From positions 263,004-327,003 of the forward strand of contig NMRA01000454.1 in the NCBI GenBank assembly GCA_002633005.1: a DNA stretch of 64,000 nucleotides, read 5' to 3'. The DNA comes from Phoronis australis. Lineage: Eukaryota; Phoronida; Phoronidae. Under the pieces are notes generated by a model. The model did not search any database. It saw only the letters and a program-made list of their open reading frames with translations, and had not been told where the DNA came from. Shown one piece after another: positions 38,979 through 49,974 of this stretch (position 1 is the stretch's first letter; every line of letters begins with the position of its first letter). A program made the position numbers and the translations under genes.

Positions 38979-39131
38979 CGCCTAAAGTCAGAGTGTCGTT
39001 CTACATTAAGTGCAATATGCCGGCTTCCACTCAGTCTCAAGTTTTCAAGTATATCGCCAAAACTGTGCGGGAAAAACTTGGCGTGTCCAAAGAAAGAATT
39101 GTTGAGATGAAGTCTACTGTACAAGGAGAGG
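38979..39131 (+). CDS. Beta-alpha-beta module 3, first half
   Basis: A 153 bp phase 1-1 exon, acceptor tgctgtag, donor gtatgt. It encodes KVRVSFYIKCNMPAS, an amphipathic helix (VFKYIAKTVREKLGV) and RIVEMKSTV, the clearest example of the family. The helix ending LGV followed by a strand recurs in module 4. The cysteine at the end of strand 1 is paired across the family with one in the second half. Confidence 0.75.
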
Positions 39132-39350
39132 GTATGTCGGTTTCTATACAAAACTTCGTGTGTCTAAACATAACACTCGATCTAGTCTTACTTTGTTCCG
39201 TTAAAGTACAGTTTAATGTCACCTCTCTCTTAACCATCGTAAGTGATAACCTGCAACAGTGACATCTTAAACTTGTTTTACAACAAGAACAGTCACGTTG
39301 ACGAGTTTTCAGGTTAAAAAAACACCTCGTAAACATTCCAGTTTCCTTAG

Positions 39351-39545
39351 TCACATTTGTGCTCCTAAAGCCGACGAACTTGTCTCCCAAAAAAACAAGT
39401 GACGCCCTTCGTGAATGGAATAAACAGCTCTACAAAGGAAAGATTAATGTGGTTGATGATAACGGAAATGTCGTCTGCACCATCCTCAAGCAAGAACCAG
39501 CCATTGATCTGATCACGACCACCGTTCCCGCTATTATAGATAAAC
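39351..39545 (+). CDS. Beta-alpha-beta module 3, second half
   Basis: A 195 bp phase 1-1 exon, acceptor tttccttag, donor gtgagt. It encodes TFVLLKPTNLSP, helix SDALREWNKQLYKG, then INVVDDNGNVVCTILK. The cysteine after the NGN turn is the partner of the first-half cysteine. Confidence 0.75.
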
Positions 39546-41357
39546 GTGAGTAGAGCCTGACACTGAAAACAATCGATACCATCCCAAATTGGCAACTGCG
39601 TTAGCCATTAATTTTGTGTTTGTTTACGTCAAAAAGTGGGAACAAGCATAGGCACGACAAAGAGTTTCTGCTTACTTGCCTGTTTTTTCTCGCTTTTCCG
39701 CTTGCCGAGCCATTATTTCAGGCTAAAACCTCATTCCACTGTGGTGCAGGTAACACCATTGGTCTTGAAGTGTACTAAATGGCATTAACGAAACAGAACT
39801 GATTGAGACGTGTGTTCTTCATATGCTACAAACACTGATCTAATGTTAACCTAATACCAGTACAGATTTTGTTGTGTTTCTGTTGAAAATTAGGGTACAG
39901 TTTTCTTAATCTCATGTCGCATTATTACAACTAATGCCGTTTACCACCGAGTTGATTATCTCGGGTAAGCACTTTGACAAGTGCCAACAGGATCTGCAAT
40001 ACACGTCTGTCGCATTGGGTTAGATGACCTTGCTCGCTACTTTCGAATTATTTTGGCTCACCGAAGATCGCATGATTACAAACCGGGCGTGCGTTCAGTA
40101 GACGCTAGGACCTACGCTAGGACCTACGCTAGGACCTAGCTAAAACCTAGTCAAAGTCACGTGTTCTCATTTAAAATGCACGGCAATATCTCACGTAATC
40201 ATGCGAAGTCTTGCTTTTTAGCGATGTCCTAGCGTTACTAAACGGGAGGCGGGCCCACACGTCTACATGTATGACCTTTGCAGGTTCAAGTATACATGTA
40301 CGTTGTACATATAAATGTACAACGTATATGCTCAGTTTGCTATAGTTCCTACCGAATTCGAATGGGGTTACATTATGCACCTTATGGCAGGTTTCAGCGT
40401 TTCCTACATCATCTGAGACTTGAAGTTAATGATTTCCTTCACACCTATTTACTTGGGGTAATTTATTGCCGCATAAAATGAAAAAATCACTCGAGAAGCT
40501 ACACATAAAACTATACACAGTGAGATTCGGGGGGGGGGGGGTTAATGTAATATGTGCACTCATTATGTTTGCTGGTTGAGTGCCCTCGGACTGTAGAGTG
40601 GATGGTGGTGAGAAAGAGGCTATATTGCTTCATTTGTCATTGATGCAAACTTCCGTTACTGTATGGCGGACACTTTTCAGGATGACGCACGAACGAGTTA
40701 AGGTCACTACCTAGCTTCGTTGCCAAAGATTTCAGTTGTTTATTTTGTATTTGTCATTTATAGACTGTTCTCCGAGTAACGTCGGTATAGGCGACAGGGC
40801 GAAATGCTCAGTGAACTGTGCTTCAGTTTCCATAACGTTGCTGTCATCTTGGGCAACGATGACGTAAATCGAATGGTCGCTAATGGGAGTCCCTGAAGGA
40901 TCCTCTTTGAAAAGGTTTCTGAAAGAAACAGTTGTGCTGGTTTTTCCCCATTCAGAAACAATAAAATGGTTTGTCAACAGAAGAGGCGCTTGTCTCTGAC
41001 GGAAAAAAAACGGGTTTGAATGTCTGCGTGGAAATAACTACGGGGGGAGGGGGGGCTTCAAGATATATTTCTTTGGCTACTGTGTACCACAGTCTAGCTC
41101 AGACACAGGGTCTTAATGGCACTTTTTTCATCCTTCACAAATCATGATTATTTACAATAATCATAAAAATGTGAAAGTCATAATCATTGTATTTATTAAA
41201 ATATTTATTAAAGATCCCTTTTGAGAACCAAGGAACCGTACCTTGATATGGAAAGTGCACGGCCGTTTCGTCCATATCTCATGACAAGTGCCTTTTTACG
41301 GGAAACGAACATCGTAATGTGTAAAAGGTTGCATTGAAAGTATTATTTATCATGTAG
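39546..41357 (+). other. Intron between modules 3 and 4
   Basis: Contains a 12 bp tandem repeat (40102-40137), a G homopolymer at about 40530 and a minus-strand open frame at 40732-40977 that I do not recognise. Confidence 0.5.
40102..40137. repeat. Tandem repeat of acgctaggacct
   Basis: Three exact copies in a row, followed by degenerate remnants (aaaacctag) up to about 40151. Confidence 0.9.
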
Positions 41358-41504
41358 TTTCCAAGGTTAAGGCGAGGTTCACATTGAAATGTACGATTTC
41401 CGGAACACAACAATTGAAAAGACATGTTGAAGACTCGCTATCCCGTGTTCTTGGCGTTCCAAGTTCGCGGATGGAAAAGATCGAAATATCAAAGAAGAAT
41501 GACG
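41358..41504 (+). CDS. Beta-alpha-beta module 4, first half
   Basis: A 147 bp phase 1-1 exon, acceptor catgtag, donor gtatgc. It encodes KVKARFTLKCTISG, helix LKRHVEDSLSRVLGV and RMEKIEISKKND. Strand-end cysteine present, as in modules 3 and 5. Confidence 0.75.
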
Positions 41505-42225
41505 GTATGCCTATGTCTCACTGTATTTTCTCATCCATTTCCTTAAATCGAATTGTTATTTTCATTTCAAAGTTTCTGTTTTGTTGCATTTTTGTAACAT
41601 GGCTACCAAGCTGTTTCTGTCTAGAATTGTTAAAATGCAACGCCCTTTAAAGATTGGCAGGACCTCATCTACGCTCAAAGATGTTAACGGTTATTCTGCT
41701 ACAATCCTATTAAACAGTACATTCACAAATCCATGGGTTTTAGAGCTTGTAGATATTTGACCTTTAAATTTAAAATAATCTGGCTTCAATTGGTCACGTG
41801 GCCACGCGCCTATTTATTTAATTTTTAGTTGAAACACATGTGCATCCGTAGCAAAACAACGGTATCCATCATGACAGAATTTCGTTTGATATTAATTTTC
41901 AAGATGAGATTTCAGAAGCAATCTTACTGTTTTGTACATTGTCATTTTTTGATTTCCTTCATCGACATGAAAAAAATTCTCATTTTGATTGCCACTCATG
42001 CAAAACTTGAATATTATGAAAGAATTCGTCTTGGAAAACAATAATTAAGCACAACGCCTTGAACTTTCATATGCATTGGGGCAGCCATTTCTGAAACACG
42101 ATGTTCCGAAGTCAGTTCACCTTGCACTTTTTTCCAGACTTCTATCTAGATTTATTGGCTGGCGTTTTGTTGTTGCGAAAGAATCTTTTTAAAATGTATT
42201 TTGGTTATCTTTTCTTTTCTTACAG
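41505..42225 (+). other. Intron within module 4
   Basis: Nothing recognised. It divides the module at the same point as the introns in the other modules. Confidence 0.5.
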
Positions 42226-42429
42226 TACACCAAATTGATGTTGTTATTCTTCCACCTACGGCGTCGTCAACAAAAAAATCGAGTGAAATATTGAAGACCT
42301 TGAGATACATATTATTCAACGTAGAATTGAAAATAACGAATGGTGACGGCGAACTCTGTACCAAAGATCCGAAAAGCCCAACACTAACGATTGTACCTGT
42401 TGGGCCAGATCCACCCAACGTAAAAGTAG
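42226..42429 (+). CDS. Beta-alpha-beta module 4, second half
   Basis: A 204 bp exon, acceptor ttcttacag. It encodes QIDVVILPPTASST, helix EILKTLRYILF, then ELKITNGDGELCTKD and a proline-rich end. I place the donor at gtcagt (42430) because it alone gives phase 1; gtaggt at 42426 would give phase 0 and break the pattern. Confidence 0.68.
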
Positions 42430-43724
42430 GTCAGTCGTGCGCATGCGTGATTTTGAGTTTGTGCACAAGTACTCAGTAACTTGAAAGCAGAGTTGAGATA
42501 AAGAAACTGATTTAAGTTCATGTTTGACGTACACATGTACCTGTAATATTTTTTCCTCCACTTTCGGAAAGATCGCTAAAATTCAAGAAAATTTTATATC
42601 AAAAGGTTAAGTCAAACTTAAGGTGTCTTTCTTGAAAGGGACTTGAGACAAATTCACGTTTTATCGTTAAATTGGCTGATATTTAAGATTGGTCTTAGCC
42701 AAGTCCATATCTCGACCGGAAATGCAAACAATAAATGATAAACTAAATTAAAATAACACCATGGCGTCGTCAGATACATGCGTGCACCCAGCCTAAAATG
42801 GGTGGAGGGCTCGAATTTTTGAGAATGTGGACCTATTACTAAAATTGGCGGCCGACGTTCAGAGCTATGGATTGTGCATTCGCCAACTTTTTGCAGGACC
42901 TGCCTTTTTACTGCACTTTTGTCTCGTTTTCTGCTTAATTCTGAGTGGGACCTCTTTGCCCCTGGGTGCGCGCATGAGAAACGAAACTTTTTTGCAAAAG
43001 ATGGTTACTATTACAAATATATTTAACTCATAGGAATTTCTAATCAGTGTCGTGAAAAAGTTACACATTGTAATAAAGCCCGTTGTATATTATTAAAGCG
43101 AAAACTTTAATACCACATTGCAGCAGGTGCCTTGGGCTGACATCACACCCAACGAATTGAATCGTTACTTTGTGTGGCAATAATTTCGATGTCTTTGTTG
43201 GTAATCTTAAGACTATTTATAGCTTAACTGTAGTAAAGCAACTGCAACAACGCCGAAAACGTACCTGCTGTATTCAAGTACCATTTGAATCTAGAACGAA
43301 ACGGGGCATTCAGCAATATCCATATCGTGTCTGCATGCCGATATGCCTGGCATAAAGCTCACTCACGAATTAAGAATTGTGTAAATATTACGTCAGGATC
43401 GGTTTCATTGGATTCAGTTCCCCCATACGTCGGTTTAGGTGAGTCAATCGCACGTGCTTCCCGTAAACGAAAGAACCTCGCACGTAAAGTACTCGACTTC
43501 ACCTCGCGATATTCCTGCGACTAAGAAGCGCAGACGCTTTTAAGTCTTCTGGATCCTTGCAAGTCGGGAATCAACCAAACTCTTTGAATTATAGTTCAAG
43601 TTGATCAACTAACTAGACAGATGGTATCTGTGACCGTGATCGAGGTGGCTATGTTGGCTATTGACAAAATGACAAAGATAGCGCCGGTTTAGAAATGTGA
43701 GTCAATATCGATGATCTATTTCAG
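42430..43724 (+). other. Intron between modules 4 and 5
   Basis: No exon or repeat that I can support. Confidence 0.45.
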
Positions 43725-43871
43725 GGGACGATACCAAGGTGTCAATTTCCATGAAGTGTGACACTACAACGTTTGACAACAAAGGAGAGCTTGCCAAAAA
43801 CGCGCTTTTAGAGGTCTTGCAAGTGGAGTTAGGGAGGATAGCAAACTTAGTGACCAAGCAAAGTGGCGATA
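43725..43871 (+). CDS. Beta-alpha-beta module 5, first half
   Basis: A 147 bp phase 1-1 exon, acceptor tatttcag, donor gtaagg. It encodes TKVSISMKCDTTTFD, helix LAKNALLEVLQVELG and RIANLVTKQ. The strand-end cysteine is conserved. Confidence 0.72.
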
Positions 43872-44314
43872 GTAAGGAAGTATTTATTTTTTATTAGTTT
43901 CACTTGTATTTGTCTGAAGCACTTAACCAGATAGCGTTTTATGCTCCCACACGTGCAAACCTTTGTGTAGCGTGGACGGGTAGTGCACGCTACTGAAGGC
44001 TGTGTGTAGTAGCCACCTAGTGGCAATTTCAGTTTTTGGAATCCGGATATTTTCTACCAAAGCAAGTGGGTTGTCTGTCTGAATGTTAGCAGTGGACAAG
44101 TGGGTTTTATTTAACCTAAGACCACATCCGATTTTTGATGCCCCGCTTTTGATGTGCTACCCAGTGGCAAGGATATGGTACATGTACATCTGTGCCTTGG
44201 TATCTTTTAGACCTCTTGATAAATTGTTTGTGAGATGCAGGAACGCCAGGCTAAGGCGATGGCTGTTGACAATACTGTCGATGTTTATATGTTTACTCCT
44301 ATGTTTCACGGTAG
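43872..44314 (+). other. Intron within module 5
   Basis: Open in the frame of the next exon from 44083, but no start or splice signal supports coding there. Confidence 0.45.
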
Positions 44315-44479
44315 ATGCTGCACTGGAATTCACGCTCCGCCCACCGACAGCAACGTCACCAATGCCGAGCCTAGAAGCGCTGAAATGGCTGGAAATCGTA
44401 GTCAAGGAACAGGCTTTCATCATCAAGAACAATAACGGAAAACGAATGTGCATCGGAAAAGACAATGTTATTAACCCAA
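44315..44479 (+). CDS. Beta-alpha-beta module 5, second half
   Basis: A 165 bp phase 1-1 exon, acceptor cacggtag, donor gtaggg. It encodes ALEFTLRPPTATS, helix LEALKWLEIVVKEQ, then FIIKNNNGKRMCIGKD. It is about 10 residues shorter than the other second halves, lacking the tail after the last strand. Paired cysteine present. Confidence 0.7.
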
Positions 44480-44760
44480 GTAGGGTAGTTTTTCTGTTAA
44501 TTCATACATGTATGTAGTGCTTGTAAAACACGATTGCTGCTAAAGAAAGTGTATTGCGGCTCAACGAAAATTTTAACTTAATACTTACGGCATCGTTTGA
44601 GTTTTGCATTTTTTTTCAAGCGGGAATCGACACTGCCATGAGCGTAATGTTTTCTGGTTCGTGTTTGTCTTTTTGCGGGTAATTTAATCACTTCTTGGTC
44701 TAGTTCGGTCATCGAGGCAAGCCTGCATGAAACCTGCGAATCTTGTTTTTCATGTTCCAG

Positions 44761-44859
44761 AAACTGAATGTCCAGACGGGATGTACGGTCTAGGGTGTAA
44801 AAAAAAGTGCGACTGTGGTCCGGGACAACCATGCGACCAGCTAGGAAAATGTGACCTTA
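44761..44859 (+). CDS. EGF exon 3, short
   Basis: A 99 bp phase 1-1 exon, acceptor gttccag, donor gtaaga. It encodes TECPDGMYGLGCKKKCDCG and then QPCDQLGKCDL, one repeat of about 32 residues. The opening ECPDG resembles EGF exon 1, marking the resumption of the EGF array after the module block. Confidence 0.8.
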
Positions 44860-44991
44860 GTAAGACACTTAATGTTTACATGCTCACTGAACCATTTAAA
44901 CAACGAAATTGTGTACGAGCAATTCAAGTTGACTGTCTGAAATCAACCAATACCGTTAATGAGAGCTTGTTTTCTCCTGTTCTTGTTTAAG

Positions 44992-45219
44992 AAACAAAAT
45001 GTCCCGACAAAACTTTTGGCGAAAAATGCAAATATAGATGCGAATGCACAAACGAGACGGTATGTCCACCCGGTATACTCCACTGTAAAGCAAGATGCAA
45101 AGAAACAACAGAGAAATCGTGCAAAGTCACGTGCGCTGCTGGTCGTTACGGCGAGGACTGCTCAACGCAGTGCGACTGCAAGATGACAATTGCTTGTGTG
45201 GATGGAAAATGTACAAAAG
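44992..45219 (+). CDS. EGF exon 4
   Basis: A 228 bp phase 1-1 exon, acceptor gtttaag, donor gtgggc. It starts TKCPDKTFGEKCKYRCEC, has an irregular cysteine-rich middle (CPPGILHCKARC) and returns to standard form at GRYGEDCSTQCDC. About two repeats. Confidence 0.78.
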
Positions 45220-45633
45220 GTGGGCCTATGGTAAAATGGTGAGGCACGAAACATGTTAATCTGTAATGACTAACCATAATCGAGTTAAATGTTGCTTCGT
45301 GAAGGATTTTTTACTAAACTTTTTGCGACCTGTCAAACTGTTTTGTTGAAACACCAGGTTAAATCATATAACCTTGAAGATTATTTTAAGTGGCCAGTAA
45401 CCAAAAGCAGACGAAATATTTTAAATTCAATGTATTTGCATATATATATATTTCTATCACGATATCGACGCACGGTATTGGCTCACATGACAAACCCATT
45501 GACAAGGTGTTCTAACAATCAACACAACGGGAAATCTGGTACTTTACTTCATACCAGCAAGTCAGAAGGCGTTGAACAAGGTGATCATATTACTGTATAT
45601 TGTACAAGCTCGCCCATTTCAATCCGTTTGTAG
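45220..45633 (+). other. Intron before the first giant EGF exon
   Basis: Nothing recognised. Confidence 0.5.
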
Positions 45634-46887
45634 ACAAAGTGTGTGAAAAACCAAAGAAGTATGGCATAGATTGCGATTTGGACTGTCAGTGTGCAGAAGG
45701 CAGTTCATGTAGTCGTGCTGAGGGTTTGTGCGACAAGTGCAAACCGCTGAGATACGGAGAGGACTGTGCGAATGAATGCGGCTGTCTTAAGGCCAGTCAG
45801 TGTGATGGTACCAGCGGCAATTGTAAAGGAATATGCCTACGAGGCCTATGGGGACTCGACTGCAAGAACGAATGCTATTGTGAACACTGTAATCCTGTGA
45901 CTGGCAAGTGTGAGGGCGACTGCCCGGATGGGCGCTACGGTCCTCGATGTGACAAGGAGTGTCATTGCAAAGACCAAAAAACTTGCACTGCTTCCGAAGG
46001 TTGTAAAGGGTGCGATTTGGGATACAGAGGACCCCACTGCAATCTAAAGTGTTTCTGTAACGATATGAGCTCGTGCTCGCAGTACGAAAAGTGTCCACAC
46101 TGCCCGACCGGTCACTATGGACTAACATGTGAACGCACATGTGATGGCTGTGTGGGAGAGGACTGTGACAGATACACTGGAGAGTGCAAGCGTGGCTGCA
46201 AGCCCGAAAGATGGGGGCCAGGCTGCAAAAACAAGTGCGCATGTCGACTTCCGGGTTCGTGCAATCCTGTACACGGGCATTGTCAAAGCGGCTGCCTCAA
46301 GGGGAGGACAGGCCCGGCTTGCAACACCACATGCAACTGTGAAAAGGACGAGTATTGTATTGACAATACGTGTGACTTCCAATGCCCTAAGTACCACTTC
46401 GGACACGACTGTAGGAATGTGAGCCACTGTCCACCGGGAGACACTTACGATGTTTACACTGGACGATGCACAATGGGTGTTTGCGACATCGGTTACTACG
46501 GTCCCACATGTACTTCTAGATGCCATTGTAAGGATAAACGATGTAAGTCAACAGGCGAGTGTATAGACGGTGTGTGTGCTAAGGGTTGGTATGGACCGTC
46601 TTGTGACCGACGGTGTAACTGCATTAATATTGCTAAGTGCGACGCTACTACTGGAGCGTGCGAAACATGTCCCGTCGGCTGGTATGGTATGGATTGCAGT
46701 AAACAATGCTTCTGTCGTGAAAGTGTAGCTTGCGACCGCCATACAGGGTTCTGTCCAAAAGGATGTCCGCCACTGCGCTACGGATTGGCTTGCGATAAAA
46801 CATGTGCCTGTTATGATGGAGACGTATGTGAACGCTTTTCTGGCACGTGCTGTAAGCCGTCGGATAACAACAGCGTTTGTTCTAAAG
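45634..46887 (+). CDS. Giant EGF exon A: 13 repeats
   Basis: A 1254 bp phase 1-1 exon of 418 residues, acceptor gtttgtag, donor gtgaga. It encodes 13 tandem repeats of about 32 residues, each with an aromatic-G-x2-C-x3-C-x-C start and six cysteines (examples RYGEDCANECGC, WYGPSCDRRCNC). The spacing is that of MEGF/SREC/Draper EGF arrays, an extended extracellular stalk that binds ligands in those proteins. Two units deviate: about 46130 has CERTCDGC, and about 46396-46470 lacks two cysteines together. A single uninterrupted exon of this size contrasts with the 99-228 bp EGF exons around it. Confidence 0.9.
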
Positions 46888-47654
46888 GTGAGACAACAAT
46901 AAGCCATTTCGGGGTTAAATATCTGCAATTCTCATGTTGAGCATGTATACAGTGGTGAGTATTCCAAAAGTATTACATAGTTACGTAACAAGAGTATATA
47001 AACGCCATCGCACTCAAAAAATAGTTATAATTTGACGGCATTTTATGGGCAGTGCCTCCATCAACTTCAGTTCCTGTTGCCACCCTTTTGACGCTGTGTA
47101 GGGTAAACAGTGAATACCAACGCATACTGTTTTACTCAAATATTTACTTACCAGAGTTTTTGGCATACATTTACATGAACGCTAAGAAAATCGTAAGGGT
47201 TTGCAAACTGAAACATTTGGAATAGTAAAGACGTGTTTCACGCCGTCCAACTTGGGTAACACGATTATTTTGTATATAAATAATTTTAAAGTTTAGTTGC
47301 AAGAAAACACCTTTTCCAATATCATTAATCTGCCAGGGTTTGTTGGATATCATCGAAATAAAATGACTTTTAAGTGATATAATTTTGTGTTGTTAAAATC
47401 TTTTTAATGCTTAATTTCCTTGCATCTGTTTATTTTAAATTCCAAATAAATTCCGCATTATGAGATTCATTTTTCGCCGGAGTTAGTTGAAACGACCTTT
47501 TGTCATTCCACACATATAGCGGATATGTGCAGCGATAATTGGTCTCCTTGAGCACATTCATTCAGTTCACACTTTCTTTCACATTCGCGTAAAAATTAGC
47601 TGTTACAAAACCCGTTTAGTTACTGTAACGTGAATCGGTACGAGCAATTAAGTA

Positions 47655-48053
47655 TCAGTCCACGGATCCACCGACCACAGTACAGCCAACAAGCGGCAAG
47701 GTGGGGGTCAGCCATTCAGATCCGTGTTTAGTCTGATAAATCACATTAGGGATGAGAGAAAATGGGTGAAGTATGACACCACAAAGTTTGGTGGTTTAGG
47801 AGATACAAGGGAAGTGTTCTGGGGGGCAAAATGAGGCNTGAACAGTTAAAACTGGACAGTTTTTATACCGTGAAAACATGGCTGCGAAGCCGTAAAATGT
47901 GTTTGAGCCTATAACTTTAGAAAAACGCAATATTTTCAAGAAATATTTTACCGCTGTTTATAGATCCCATAGGACTACCTATGTGCCAAATTTGGTGAAA
48001 ATCGGGTGACCCCCACCTTGCCGCTCATGGCTGGTGCTCTCGTGGACTAGTAC
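47655..48053. mobile_element. 399 bp MITE with terminal inverted repeats
   Basis: The outer 60 bases of both ends are inverted copies: left agcggcaaggtgggggtca (47692-47710) against right tgacccccaccttgccgct (48007-48025), with agtccacg near the left tip and cgtggact near the right tip. The element is flanked by a perfect 7 bp repeat ttaagta (47648-47654 and 48054-48060), the likely target-site duplication. No coding capacity, so it is non-autonomous. The N at 47838 lies inside. Confidence 0.8.
47838..47838. other. Single N inside the MITE
   Basis: Unresolved base or join within the element. No duplication follows. Confidence 0.5.
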
Positions 48054-49974
48054 TTAAGTATACGTCATTGTTCACGTTAACGTCGCTTTACGAAGCCTCT
48101 CTATAATACAAATATCACCAGCGTGGACGGCGATGCAGCGCATGACAGTTCTGCATTCACTTATCAAAAGATATTATTTTAAATGAGGTGCAATTCTGAC
48201 GGGAACATTTTAGTTTAATAGATGACATACTAGATTTAGCGTGTATGTCAGTAGAATACCTGTGACTCACCCAATACCTTTACGAAAGGTTGATTGAGCT
48301 ATCGAAAATAAATGACAATCCAGCTTTTTTACTGTAGCTGCGTGCGATTCAAACACGTTTTGGAGCTTTTTTTAGCAATGCATTACAATTGACACATGTG
48401 TCTGTCAGTCTATCCGTGGAATTGGAAGACGTAAAATATTCAGTAACGGTTCACGGACACATACATGTACATGTATTAATTCGCAAGTGGAACGCATTAA
48501 AGGCAAATTGGAAGCAAAACGGCAAATGGCAGTACCTTAGTGATATCTTGAGACTCGCGTATTGACTAGAACACATCTGACCAAGGTGACAATATTCACG
48601 AGAGCACCTGAACATGCCGTATAACCCGGGATCGGTCTCAGCGAACTGAGCGCCGGCACACTGTCAGGCATAAACAAATTAGCATTCACAAAACTCATAG
48701 CACAATGTGCAGTAGGCGGAGCTAACTTCATTCAAATTGATATTAAAATGGTTCATTTCAAAATTGCATTTCTCCGTTTATTCCACAGATAACCCTGTTT
48801 CGTGAACGTCCATTACGTAACAGTAACTGGTTGAACATTTCCCGGTGTTTAGTCCTAGCCCGCAACGAATCATCCTTAAAGTTGAGTTACAAACTCGAAT
48901 TAAAATTGTAAATTTCAAGTTCTGGTCTCAACTTATACGTGTAGCAATGTGGATGGGGTCATTAAGTGCAAGCCATGGTTATGCAGTTTTATAACGGAAC
49001 TGTGATGTACTCGAGTACTGTAAAATAGACACTCATCCCGCATGCGCACTGAAGTAGAGAGCATAAAATTCCAACAGTAATTCCGAGTTGGATTTCAAGT
49101 ACACAGATCAGACCCAAGTGCAGGGTTGCATGAAACGTTCCCAAATTGGGATTTAAGTTAACTAAATATTTCACGTATTTGACTGTGTCGTACATGTATT
49201 TACTCAAATATGGAATCGTTTCCTGTCATTTTACCCTGGTTATGAGTTCCTCTTTGACATAGGCCTATATGAAATTTTCTAATACTGTTGATTTTCATTG
49301 GACTAAGGACTCAGATTTTATAGAGACTTAGGTCCTTAAAATTGTTATGTTGCAGAAAATGGACCCTACTGATTTAAACATGTAGAATGCAAAGTATAGT
49401 TCAATGTGGATATGTATCAAGAAAAAAATGGATTAGTATTGAAACTAAAGCGAAGTAATTAAAGACAGTTGCTGTTTTCATAAGTCCAAAAGAACTCAGT
49501 AGATTTAGGGGACTTCCATGTAGCTGAGTCTCTACTTGGGGCTGTTTTATGCAACTGTATCCAGGCCCTTAGCTTACAATAATTATAACGTGTTGTGGTA
49601 GTATGAAACGCACCACGGTATACATGTATTGGCTGTGACGTTATGTGTGCCTACATTGGTAATAGCGTTCATACATGTGTAGCAAAACAGCACAATGTCT
49701 TGACAACAATGAGAGAATCCACAATCAGGGCTTAGGTATTTTTGTCATATACTTGTATGGTATATATGTACAACCTACTGCAGGTTTCCAAAAATTTTCA
49801 AACTTGGAAAGTGCGACTTTGACGGAGCTCATTATCCAAGGTGTTTATTTTTGTGCCCACTATTTATCTTCTAAATCAAACGCAAGTAATTGCGTGTGTC
49901 ACACCTCTCACACTCCCTTTAAATCATGACCCTCAGCGAAACGTGTCAACATCTTAACAATAATTCCACTTCAG

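Larger units (their letters stand above)
46888..49974 (+). other. Intron between the giant EGF exons
   Basis: Holds the MITE at 47655-48053. No further EGF exon was found in the remaining 2.6 kb. Confidence 0.6.

Noticed and set aside
40732-40977. Minus-strand open frame of 81 codons in the intron between modules 3 and 4
   Set aside because: Composition is plausible for protein, but there is no family match from memory, no splice context and no neighbouring exons on that strand.
43989-44517. Upstream extension of module 5 second half to an ATG at 44083
   Set aside because: The cacggtag acceptor, phase 1 entry and alignment to the other second halves place the exon start at 44315.
45787-46928. 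Several long minus-strand frames under the giant EGF exon
   Set aside because: They are shadows of the cysteine-rich plus-strand repeats; the regular spacing of the EGF pattern explains them.
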